A stretch of DNA of 36,938 nt from a virus. The position numbers and the translations under genes are program-made. The stretch lies in IMG/VR virus record IMGVR_UViG_3300021368_002365, positions 1 to 36,938 of that record; one strand, 5' to 3'. Shown here piece after piece: positions 1 through 4,763 of the stretch; within the stretch, counting starts at the first letter, position 1, and the number at the start of each line of letters is the position of its first letter. Below the pieces are notes generated by a model. The model worked only from the letters and a program-made list of their open reading frames with translations, did no database searches and was not told the DNA's origin.

Positions 1-86
1 ATATGTATTTTGTTTGTTCTTTGAATAAGGCATACTATATGTGGTTACCTAAAAAAGGTAATGAGCACTGGAAAGTTGTAAAATAA
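1..86 (+). CDS. 3' end of an unidentified CDS (partial)
   Basis: The third reading frame is open from the window edge and stops at TAA 84-86. The visible C-terminus ends in WLPKKGNEHWKVVK, which looks like a real mixed basic and aromatic tail. There is an ATG at 3-5, but the gene more likely begins upstream of the window. A late-promoter-like motif starts one base after the stop, which fits the end of one transcription unit. The other two forward frames close within the first 28 bases. Function cannot be judged from 27 residues. Confidence 0.35.
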   Translation, partial: MYFVCSLNKAYYMWLPKKGNEHWKVVK

Positions 87-94
87 CATAAATA
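87..94 (+). promoter_or_regulatory. T4-type late promoter motif CATAAATA
   Basis: CATAAATA lies 26 bases before the ATG at 120 and fits the NATAAATA late promoter used by T4-like cyanophages (T4 itself: TATAAATA). The motif is AT-rich and occurs by chance in this genome, so its support is its intergenic position and its spacing to a start codon. Confidence 0.5.
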
Positions 95-119
95 TTCTTA
101 GAAGAATAAAAATCTAAAA

Positions 120-602
120 ATGGATTCCAATAACCTCATCAAAAATTTACAAGAAGCATATCTTGATGTTTATACATCTGATGAAGAAATTGATGAAGCA
201 AACAGTGGATATAATATGGATAAGATTAAAAAAGATCCTCTTGCTTCAATGACTCCTGCAACGTTCTTAAAAAAAAGAGAGGCAGGACAGCAATTTGCAT
301 CACCTAGAAGACAAGGTCCTGGTGGTGGTAGAATCCCTTCAAGTCTTGCTCCTTCAAGAACTGCTGCAAATGTTGCAGATATTACAAAAGGAAGTGAGAG
401 AAACATTTCAAGATCACGTAGACTTCCCACTGATCCAAAGAGAACCAAAATGGTTAAAAAAGATGGTAAGTGGATGAAGGAAGCATTTGATATTGTACTT
501 GCACATCTTCTTGATGAAGGTTATGCAGATAGTCAAGAATCAGCAGTAAAAATTATGGCAAATATGAGTGAAGAATGGGTTAACAGCATTCTTGTTGACT
601 GA
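120..602 (+). CDS. conserved cyanophage-type hypothetical protein with a helical C-terminus
   Basis: This 160-aa protein is not assignable to a named function. Residues 1-35 are acidic (TSDEEIDEA), residues 55-115 are a low-complexity, Gly/Pro/Arg-rich and probably disordered basic stretch, and residues 120-160 form a compact helical tail with the words AHLLDEGYAD and MANMSEEW. I recall that tail as a recurring module at the C-termini of marine T4-like phage proteins, where it is usually unannotated. It stands alone between a late-promoter motif (87-94) and an intrinsic terminator (626-649), so it is probably a single-gene late transcript and possibly a virion or head-associated component. 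That role is inference from the promoter class only. Confidence 0.8.
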   Translation: MDSNNLIKNLQEAYLDVYTSDEEIDEANSGYNMDKIKKDPLASMTPATFLKKREAGQQFASPRRQGPGGGRIPSSLAPSRTAANVADITKGSERNISRSRRLPTDPKRTKMVKKDGKWMKEAFDIVLAHLLDEGYADSQESAVKIMANMSEEWVNSILVD

Positions 603-625
603 GGACACTCTATAAACTGCCACAT

Positions 626-649
626 AGACCCCTCCGGGGGTCTTTTTTT
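626..649 (+). terminator. rho-independent terminator after the 160-aa gene
   Basis: AGACCCC (626-632) pairs with GGGGTCT (637-643) around a TCCG loop, and a run of seven T follows (643-649). It lies 24 bases after the stop of the preceding gene. This is a canonical intrinsic terminator, unlike the TGTGCCA inverted repeats found later, which have no T tract. Confidence 0.9.
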
Positions 650-653
650 ATGC

Positions 654-659
654 TATAGT
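654..659 (+). promoter_or_regulatory. extended -10 type promoter (TGC TATAGT)
   Basis: TGCTATAGT directly follows the terminator and lies 14-20 bases before the first ATG of the next cluster. No good -35 hexamer exists 17 bases upstream because that space is the terminator stem, so an extended -10 promoter is the most that can be claimed. If used, it starts transcription near 666 and the 674-1588 cluster would be one unit. Confidence 0.4.
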
Positions 660-673
660 TTACTAGTAAACAA

Positions 674-907
674 ATGAGACAGATGACTTCTTTCACACCA
701 GAAACAATCTCAGTTGAATTTACTGAATGTGAACTTCAAGATCTTCGTATTGCAATGATGGATTATACATCAAAGTGGATGAATTATCATTCAGATTGTA
801 TTTTAGGTGTAGCACCAAAAAATATGAGTCAAGAGGGAGCACGTCTTTGTTATGAAGATGCAAGAAAACTCCAAGAACGTATTATTGTACTTTCTAAGAA
901 TTTTTGA
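674..907 (+). CDS. small hypothetical protein, helical
   Basis: A 77-aa protein with no recognised family. The N-terminal third reads as a beta or loop segment (SFTPETISVEFTEC), followed by two amphipathic helices (roughly residues 20-37 and 54-75). An alternative start at 683 gives 74 aa beginning MTSFTPE. If transcription begins near 666, the second start leaves more room for ribosome binding and may be the real one. It is the first of four genes (674-1588) joined by 4- or 1-base overlaps, so they are almost certainly co-transcribed and translationally coupled. Confidence 0.7.
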   Translation: MRQMTSFTPETISVEFTECELQDLRIAMMDYTSKWMNYHSDCILGVAPKNMSQEGARLCYEDARKLQERIIVLSKNF

Positions 908-1071
908 TGAAACAAATTAAAATTAAAAGGATCGTAGAAGACATTGAAAAAAACCTTAAAATAGGTGAGAAATCACTTGAGGATAAAGAAAAAGGTTATC
1001 CTTATGTTGCTGGATTCTATGAAGCAACACTAAAAACAGTTTCATTTATGCTTTCTCAGGAGATTAAATGA
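907..1071 (+). CDS. small hypothetical protein (54 aa)
   Basis: The start codon ATG at 907-909 shares its A with the preceding TGA (905-907), and the stop TGA at 1069-1071 overlaps the next ATG at 1068. This coupling on both sides is the main support for a gene of 54 codons. The product is charged and helical (MKQIKIKRIVEDIEKN at the start), with a central GYPYVAGFYEATLKTV segment resembling a helix-turn-helix-sized fold, though no DNA-binding motif is visible. No family recognised. Confidence 0.7.
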   Translation: MKQIKIKRIVEDIEKNLKIGEKSLEDKEKGYPYVAGFYEATLKTVSFMLSQEIK

Positions 1072-1337
1072 CTTCTTCAAATCTTTCTAAGATCAAACCA
1101 AAACTTCGCACACAAGGTAGGTTGTCTGGTAATTTTGGAAAGTCAAAAGTAAAAGCAGGTTCATCACTAACAGACATTGGAATTACTAAAACAAAAGTCG
1201 TGAAAATTACAACACAAGATGAATATCTTAATCGCCTGTACACTGCTTTTGATAAAGCAGAGGATTCTAAATTGAAAGGATTTCTTTATGAAGAGATTCG
1301 TAAAATTCTTGTTCAGCGAGGTCAGTGGTCAAAATGA
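1068..1337 (+). CDS. small basic hypothetical protein (89 aa)
   Basis: The N-terminal half (residues 1-45) is rich in Lys, Ser and Thr and probably unstructured. The C-terminal half (residues 50-89) is a charged helical segment (DEYLNRLYTAFDKAED, then KGFLYEEIRKILVQRG). Net charge is strongly positive, so nucleic-acid or host-protein binding is possible but unproven. It overlaps the genes on both sides by four bases (ATGA) and belongs to the 674-1588 unit. No family recognised. Confidence 0.75.
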   Translation: MTSSNLSKIKPKLRTQGRLSGNFGKSKVKAGSSLTDIGITKTKVVKITTQDEYLNRLYTAFDKAEDSKLKGFLYEEIRKILVQRGQWSK

Positions 1338-1588
1338 GCTCTATGTCTGAAATTCAAAAAGCATATGATATTCTCAATGCAGTTGTTCAAAAAGAAAATG
1401 GACTGCACTTGATGGATATGACAATGTATTCATCTGATGTTGATGTTATTCAATATGAGATTCTTCCAGTTCTTGAGAGTATTATTGATTATGAACCCTC
1501 TGATGAAGAATTGTGTGGAGAACCTTCAATTACAATGAATGAAATGCACAGTGCTGCTCATAAGAGTCACATTGAGATGCATTCTTAA
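1334..1588 (+). CDS. small acidic hypothetical protein (84 aa)
   Basis: ATG 1334-1336 is chosen because it forms an ATGA overlap with the preceding stop. A GTG nine bases earlier would add three residues and has no better ribosome-binding site. The 84-aa product is acidic with a mid-section of DVDVIQYEILPVLESIIDYE and a His-rich tail (HSAAHKSHIEMHS). It closes the 674-1588 operon. Nine bases after its stop lies the first TGTGCCA inverted repeat. No recognised family. Confidence 0.75.
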   Translation: MSSMSEIQKAYDILNAVVQKENGLHLMDMTMYSSDVDVIQYEILPVLESIIDYEPSDEELCGEPSITMNEMHSAAHKSHIEMHS

Positions 1589-1596
1589 CAACAATG

Positions 1597-1655
1597 TGTG
1601 CCACTTGTAGAACTGGCACAGTATGCTTGACTTTAGGCGGATAATCCCTTATATT
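1597..1655 (+). promoter_or_regulatory. IR24-promoter cassette 1
   Basis: The inverted repeat is TGTGCCA (1597-1603), ten bases containing TGTAGAA, then TGGCACA (1614-1620). Six bases later come TTGACT (1627-1632), a 17-bp spacer and TATATT (1650-1655), a near-consensus sigma70 promoter. The repeat centre is 41.5 bp from the start of the -10. The spacer holds AGG and CCT arms (1635-1637, 1647-1649) centred 8 bp before the -10. No T run follows the repeat, so it is not a standard terminator. Confidence 0.8.
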
Positions 1656-1679
1656 AGGAGGGTAGTCAAGTCAAGCATA
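1622..1679 (+). repeat. 12-bp inverted repeat bracketing promoter 1
   Basis: TATGCTTGACTT (1622-1633), which contains the -35 hexamer, is the exact reverse complement of AAGTCAAGCATA (1668-1679), whose last base is the first base of the start codon. The two arms enclose the promoter core and the predicted transcription start. It may be an operator pair for a looping or autoregulatory repressor. Only the downstream arm would be present in the RNA, so an RNA hairpin is unlikely. Confidence 0.6.
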
Positions 1680-1819
1680 TGACTTCAATTCGATTCACTT
1701 ACGACATCCAAACCCAAGAAAAAGTTTATGTTGTGGTTAAGAACAATAAATATGTTTTAACCAACTCAATTACGAATGCAATTCGTATTTCCCAAAATGA
1801 AACACAAGAAAATCAATAA
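1679..1819 (+). CDS. small hypothetical protein (46 aa)
   Basis: The ATG at 1679-1681 gives a beta-rich 46-aa peptide (SIRFTYDIQTQEKVYVVV at the start, then KYVLTNSITNAIRIS). It is the first ORF after promoter 1. Only a weak ribosome-binding site is visible: the AGGAGG at 1656-1661 lies upstream of the predicted transcription start and 17 bases from the ATG, so it is probably not used. The next ORF starts inside its end in another frame. No family recognised. Confidence 0.55.
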   Translation: MTSIRFTYDIQTQEKVYVVVKNNKYVLTNSITNAIRISQNETQENQ

Positions 1820-1937
1820 ACCAATAAAAGAAGACAGTGAAATGTCTTTAGGTGAATTGATTGACACTCCAAAGTTTCAAAAAGAACTTTGTAAGTGCTC
1901 TCCTTGTAATTGTTCAAAATCTTCTAAACAAGTCTAA
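1797..1937 (+). CDS. small Cys-cluster peptide (46 aa)
   Basis: ATG 1797-1799 overlaps the end of the preceding ORF by 23 bases. The 46-aa product begins with a Lys-rich segment and ends with CKCSPCNCSK, giving a CxCxxCxC array at residues 32-39 that could bind a metal ion. The rest is charged and probably helical (MSLGELIDTPKFQKEL). The overlap with its neighbour and the ordered cysteines argue that it is real, but a peptide this short may be chance. It is not a recognised family. Confidence 0.55.
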   Translation: MKHKKINKPIKEDSEMSLGELIDTPKFQKELCKCSPCNCSKSSKQV

Positions 1938-1971
1938 TCTCAATCTTGATTATTCTAATTCTTATTTCAAA

Positions 1972-2205
1972 ATGAAATTCAAACTATCTCTTCAAGAATA
2001 CGAAAAGCAACTTAAGATTGCAAAGAAAAAATATGATAAACTTTGCAAACAATATAAAAGGTGTAAAAGTGCTTATCAAGCGGAAATGATTGCAGAAGAT
2101 TTGGAGGATACACGTCAAGACGTGATTGAACTTCAAATTATTCTAAATGAAATTAGGCAAGAAAAGAAACTTCACGAATGTGATCCTTCTCAATTTGTTT
2201 ACTGA
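1972..2205 (+). CDS. coiled-coil hypothetical protein (77 aa)
   Basis: The 77-aa protein starts at ATG 1972. The frame is open further upstream from a TTG, but that would overlap the preceding ORF heavily. Residues 5-68 form an almost unbroken charged helix with heptad-like spacing (SLQEYEKQLKIAKKKYDKL, later LEDTRQDVIELQIILNEI), so a dimeric coiled coil is likely. Two Cys flank the middle (CKQYKRC). It is the third ORF of the unit driven by promoter 1. No function recognised. Confidence 0.7.
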   Translation: MKFKLSLQEYEKQLKIAKKKYDKLCKQYKRCKSAYQAEMIAEDLEDTRQDVIELQIILNEIRQEKKLHECDPSQFVY

Positions 2206-2227
2206 TAAATTACCTATAAAAACAATT

Positions 2228-2479
2228 ATGGAAGAAGTTAATTTTTCTGGTGTATTTCTAACTGCTGAAGAGCACGGTTGCCTTTATACAGTTTGCTCTG
2301 AAGGTGAATTGTACTATACACCATTATATAAAGATGGTAGTGCAAATCTTGAAGAGTTTGATTTTGTAGATTTTGAAGAAAGTGATGCTGATGATAAACA
2401 ACTTGAAGAAATTCAAGAAGTTCTTTGTAAAATGATGCAGGTTGCAGGTCTTTACTTTAGACCTGCTGTGCCAGTCTAA
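2228..2479 (+). CDS. small acidic hypothetical protein (83 aa)
   Basis: ATG 2228-2230 yields an acidic 83-aa protein with an N-terminal beta region (residues 1-38, with an ELYYTPLYKDGS strand pair) and a strongly acidic middle (EEFDFVDFEESDADDK). An upstream ATG at 2147 is rejected because it lies inside the preceding gene. The stop codon (2477-2479) falls inside the loop of the second IR24 element, so gene end and regulatory element are fused. No family recognised. Confidence 0.7.
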   Translation: MEEVNFSGVFLTAEEHGCLYTVCSEGELYYTPLYKDGSANLEEFDFVDFEESDADDKQLEEIQEVLCKMMQVAGLYFRPAVPV

Positions 2480-2525
2480 AATCTGGCACAAAACGCTTGC
2501 AAAAGCACCTAGGTGGTGCTATATT
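2467..2525 (+). promoter_or_regulatory. IR24-promoter cassette 2
   Basis: TGTGCCAG (2467-2474) pairs with CTGGCACA (2483-2490), an 8-bp stem around a divergent loop that holds the upstream stop codon. TTGCAA (2497-2502), 17 bp and TATATT (2520-2525) follow. The repeat centre is 41.5 bp before the -10, as in cassette 1. The spacer contains a second palindrome, AGCACC (2504-2509) with GGTGCT (2515-2520), ending on the first T of the -10. The stem is kept although the loop has changed. Confidence 0.8.
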
Positions 2526-2551
2526 AAAAAAGTCGATTAAGGAGTTCTTCA

Positions 2552-2698
2552 ATGTCTGTCAATGAAATGGTTCTTCACGATGATTACGAATCTTTTGCCA
2601 GTTATCTCGGTGTAGATTATGACGATTATTATGAAATGATCAATGATTTGAATCTTGAATCTGAGGAAATTGAGATTGAATACTCTTTGACTATTTGA
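2552..2698 (+). CDS. small acidic hypothetical protein (48 aa)
   Basis: A good ribosome-binding site (TAAGGAG, 2538-2544) sits seven bases before ATG 2552, and promoter 2 ends 26 bases upstream, so this short ORF has the best expression signals in the region. The 48-aa product is highly acidic and Tyr-rich (DDYESFASYLGVDYDDYYEM), a composition seen in DNA-mimic and host-takeover peptides, but that comparison is speculative. It leads an operon that runs to 4386. Confidence 0.75.
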   Translation: MSVNEMVLHDDYESFASYLGVDYDDYYEMINDLNLESEEIEIEYSLTI

Positions 2699-2711
2699 CT
2701 ATTTGATTATT

Positions 2712-3152
2712 ATGACTGAATTTGCAGATTTTCTTTCTTCAAGATCTAACACAACTTTACAAATGGAAAAAGTAATTGATCTCATTGAACAGTTTTGTGA
2801 TGTTCTTCGTACTAACTTTCAAGAGTATGCAATTTATCAACATCGACGTTACATCTTACAAAATAAAAATGTAGAATTTCATCAAAAACAAATTGATGAA
2901 ATTTGTGAAGGTGAAGGTTTAGATCAATTTGTGTATGAAAAAGGTAGGAAATATGCTAAAGTTATTCACGTAACATCAGCAGGAAACAAAAGTGCTCACG
3001 CATTCGTAGATTTGAAAACAGGTGATGTATATAAATCTGCAAGTTGGAAATCACCTGCAAAAGGTATTCGATATAATCTTCTAGATGAAAAATCCAGAAC
3101 TGAAATGTATAAGCGTGCAGACTGGGCAGGTTCTTATCTTTACAGCAGATGA
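2712..3152 (+). CDS. conserved cyanophage-type hypothetical protein (146 aa)
   Basis: The start is ATG 2712. An in-frame TTG at 2703 is possible but unnecessary. The N-terminal half (residues 5-75) is helical. The C-terminal half (residues 77-146) is a compact domain with KYAKVIHV, SAHAFVDLKTGDVYKSASWK and a final RADWAGSYLY, a pattern I recall in several unannotated proteins of marine T4-like phages. The alternation of strands and Trp/Tyr/Gly suggests a small beta barrel. It overlaps the next gene by four bases. No biochemical role is known to me. Confidence 0.75.
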   Translation: MTEFADFLSSRSNTTLQMEKVIDLIEQFCDVLRTNFQEYAIYQHRRYILQNKNVEFHQKQIDEICEGEGLDQFVYEKGRKYAKVIHVTSAGNKSAHAFVDLKTGDVYKSASWKSPAKGIRYNLLDEKSRTEMYKRADWAGSYLYSR

Positions 3153-3337
3153 AAAATGAATACTATGAAGGTCTAGAAATTAGCTATCAAGGTCAAAATG
3201 GTACTATACGTTTTATTTGTGATTCTTATATTACAATGTGCATTCATTTAGATGAAGTAAAATTCAGAGATGTTTGCATTGTAATCTACCCAGAGAGATA
3301 CTCTGAAGTCAAACTACTAAAACAATCTACAAAATGA
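3149..3337 (+). CDS. small conserved phage protein (62 aa)
   Basis: A 62-aa all-beta protein beginning MKNEYYEGLEISYQGQNGTI with a central FICDSYITMCI segment and C-terminal PERYSEVKLLKQSTK. The overall form (a small SH3-like barrel of about 60 residues) resembles short conserved ORFs of cyanomyoviruses, but I cannot name a function. It is coupled by ATGA overlaps to the genes on both sides, between the 146-aa protein and the nuclease-like gene. Confidence 0.75.
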   Translation: MKNEYYEGLEISYQGQNGTIRFICDSYITMCIHLDEVKFRDVCIVIYPERYSEVKLLKQSTK

Positions 3338-3834
3338 CTCCTGAAGAAAAGTTTCAACAACTCTTTGAACAAATGTATTCTCTTTGTAATGAACAGGGTT
3401 GGGGTGATCCTTTTTCTTATGCAAGATCTAGAGAGATTCATATGGCAGGTGTTTTGAATCATCAAATTGCAAAAGATTATAGTGGTGCTGATGCTTATGA
3501 TGAAGATGGTGGAGCAGAATATAAGTCAACTATTGGCAAAAATATAAATGCAACCTATAATGGAATTAGTGTTCAGGATACTTGGGAAGAACAAGAGAGA
3601 TATTTGATCGAAGATAAGATTGGTAAATATAAGAACCACTATTATGCACGCTATGAGGGTGGTAAAATTGTAGAAGTTTGGAAGTTAGATTGTAATGATG
3701 TACTTGCTATTATTCTTCCTAAAGCAAAGAAACAATATCCAAACAAAAAGAATGGCAATGCTAAAGATCCTCGTATTGGCATAACTATCTCTAAGAAAGA
3801 AATTTATTCAGTTGGAACCTGCATTTTTGGTTGA
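3334..3834 (+). CDS. PD-(D/E)XK-type nuclease-like protein (restriction endonuclease-like)
   Basis: The 166-aa protein has an N-terminal helical part (residues 4-48, including LNHQIAKD) followed by a plausible PD-(D/E)XK core. Asp53 and Asp56 (GADAYDEDGG) are followed by Glu62-Tyr-Lys64, giving D-x8-E-x-K on adjacent strands, as in type II restriction enzymes. After it come NATYNGIS and a charged region (EEQERYLIEDKIGKYKNHYY) of a kind seen in restriction-type nucleases. It overlaps the previous gene by four bases and the next gene, a methyltransferase-like protein, begins four bases after its stop. It could act on host DNA or form a restriction-modification-like pair. The family call is by motif reading only. 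Confidence 0.6.
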   Translation: MTPEEKFQQLFEQMYSLCNEQGWGDPFSYARSREIHMAGVLNHQIAKDYSGADAYDEDGGAEYKSTIGKNINATYNGISVQDTWEEQERYLIEDKIGKYKNHYYARYEGGKIVEVWKLDCNDVLAIILPKAKKQYPNKKNGNAKDPRIGITISKKEIYSVGTCIFG

Positions 3835-3837
3835 TTT

Positions 3838-4386
3838 ATGTTAAACTCTAAAAAGATTATGTATTCATCAGGAAGTAATGATGAATCATATACACCTGAT
3901 TATGGTGTAAAACCAATTCTAAAATATATCCCTAAAGACGCTATCGTATGGTGTCCATTTGATACTGAAGAAAGTGAGTTTGTAAAACAGATTGGAGAGC
4001 AAAATGAAGTGATTCATTCTCATATTGAAGATGGGTGCGACTTCTTAACTTATGAACCAGAGTTTCATAAGTGGGATGTAATCGTGTCAAATCCACCTTT
4101 TACTAATAAGAGAAAATACTTTGAAAGAGCATTATCATTTAACAAACCTTTTGCAATGATAATGACGAACACTTGGTTGAATGATTCTGCACCAAAGCAA
4201 TTGTTTAAGGATAAAGATCTTCAACTTCTGATGTTTGATAAAAGGATGAGATTTACTAATCCTGATGGTAGACCTAACGATAAGATTACATTTAGTAGTA
4301 GTTATTATTGTTGGAACTTTCTTCCAAAACAAATGATCATAGAAGAACTTGATGTGCCAACTAAGAAAGCGGCACAAAGCACTTGA
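3838..4386 (+). CDS. adenine-specific DNA methyltransferase-like protein (NPPF)
   Basis: The 182-aa protein carries NPPF at residues 85-88 within DVIVSNPPFTNKRKYF, the catalytic motif IV of N6-adenine and other amino methyltransferases. The usual AdoMet-binding motif I (FxGxG) is not visible. VWCPFDTEES (37-46) and VIHSHIEDGCDFL (58-70) occupy the expected positions of motifs I and II/III, a form I recall from small phage methylase-like proteins. It may be an active short enzyme or a degenerate one. It directly follows the nuclease-like gene. Its last codons overlap the third IR24 element, so coding sequence there is constrained twice. Confidence 0.65.
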   Translation: MLNSKKIMYSSGSNDESYTPDYGVKPILKYIPKDAIVWCPFDTEESEFVKQIGEQNEVIHSHIEDGCDFLTYEPEFHKWDVIVSNPPFTNKRKYFERALSFNKPFAMIMTNTWLNDSAPKQLFKDKDLQLLMFDKRMRFTNPDGRPNDKITFSSSYYCWNFLPKQMIIEELDVPTKKAAQST

Positions 4387-4411
4387 CTTCTAAGTCAATT
4401 CTCTGTATAGT
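4353..4411 (+). promoter_or_regulatory. IR24-promoter cassette 3 (overlaps a gene end)
   Basis: TGTGCC (4353-4358) and GGCACA (4371-4376) form the inverted repeat inside the last codons of the methylase-like gene, with a changed loop. TTGACT (4383-4388), 17 bp and TATAGT (4406-4411) follow. The centre is 41.5 bp before the -10. The -35 hexamer is part of a palindrome, TTGACTT and AAGTCAA (4383-4389, 4392-4398). The TACGAAGTAA element follows the -10. Confidence 0.7.
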
Positions 4412-4432
4412 TACGAAGTAAAGAAAAAAACA

Positions 4433-4567
4433 ATGTACGAATCCACACTTGACCTTTTTTGCAACGAAGATGATGATAAATTTGCTGAAGAGTTCTGGTT
4501 GGAAATTGAAAGGAAAGCAGCAGAACTAGAAGTAACTGTTGATTATTTTATGATGGAATTTATGTGA
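4433..4567 (+). CDS. small acidic peptide (44 aa)
   Basis: ATG 4433 follows promoter 3 by 22 bases. The 44-aa product is acidic and helical (LFCNEDDDKFAEEFWLEI, then ERKAAELEVTVDYFMMEFM). Support comes from the promoter, a start codon at the same distance as in cassettes 5 and 6, and the fact that nothing else is encoded before the tRNA that begins seven bases after its stop. It could instead be only the leader of the tRNA transcript. No family recognised. Confidence 0.5.
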   Translation: MYESTLDLFCNEDDDKFAEEFWLEIERKAAELEVTVDYFMMEFM

Positions 4568-4574
4568 TTCCTTT

Positions 4575-4645
4575 GCCCTTATAGTTAAAAGGTATAACAG
4601 TTGCCTTGTAAGCATCAATTTCCAGTTCAATTCTGGATAAGGGCT
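4575..4645 (+). tRNA. tRNA-Thr (anticodon TGT)
   Basis: The cloverleaf can be folded by hand: acceptor GCCCTTA (4575-4581) with TAAGGGC (4638-4644), D stem GTTA/TAAC with a GG-containing loop, anticodon arm GTTGC/GCATC with loop CTTGTAA, and T arm TCCAG/CTGGA with loop TTCAATT. The anticodon is TGT, reading ACA and probably other Thr codons. One T-T mismatch lies in the second pair of the anticodon stem. No CCA is encoded. It is co-transcribed from promoter 3 and would serve the ACA-rich, AT-biased late genes. Confidence 0.9.
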
Positions 4646-4660
4646 TTTACTTAACAAAAC

Positions 4661-4718
4661 TGTGCCACCTGTAGAACTGGCACAGTAAATGAGCACAGAC
4701 CCCAAAATGGTCTATATT
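4661..4718 (+). promoter_or_regulatory. IR24-promoter cassette 4
   Basis: TGTGCCA (4661-4667) and TGGCACA (4678-4684) flank a ten-base loop with TGTAGAA, 16 bases after the tRNA. TGAGCA (4690-4695), 17 bp and TATATT (4713-4718) follow. The centre is 40.5 bp before the -10. The spacer palindrome is AGACC (4697-4701) with GGTCT (4709-4713). The promoter serves the helicase gene. Sequence from here to 4745 is nearly duplicated at cassette 7. Confidence 0.8.
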
Positions 4719-4724
4719 GGTTAA

Positions 4725-4742
4725 GTGGTCGAGAGGGACCAC
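4725..4742 (+). promoter_or_regulatory. predicted 5'-terminal mRNA hairpin of the helicase transcript
   Basis: GTGGTC (4725-4730), GAGAGG loop, GACCAC (4737-4742). Counting seven bases past the -10 places the transcription start at about 4725, so the RNA would begin with this stem. The twin at 7867-7884 keeps the fold with a C-to-T change that turns a C-G pair into a U-G pair. A role in RNA protection or translation control is inference. Confidence 0.6.
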
Positions 4743-4763
4743 ACTCAAATTTTATTCTTTTCT

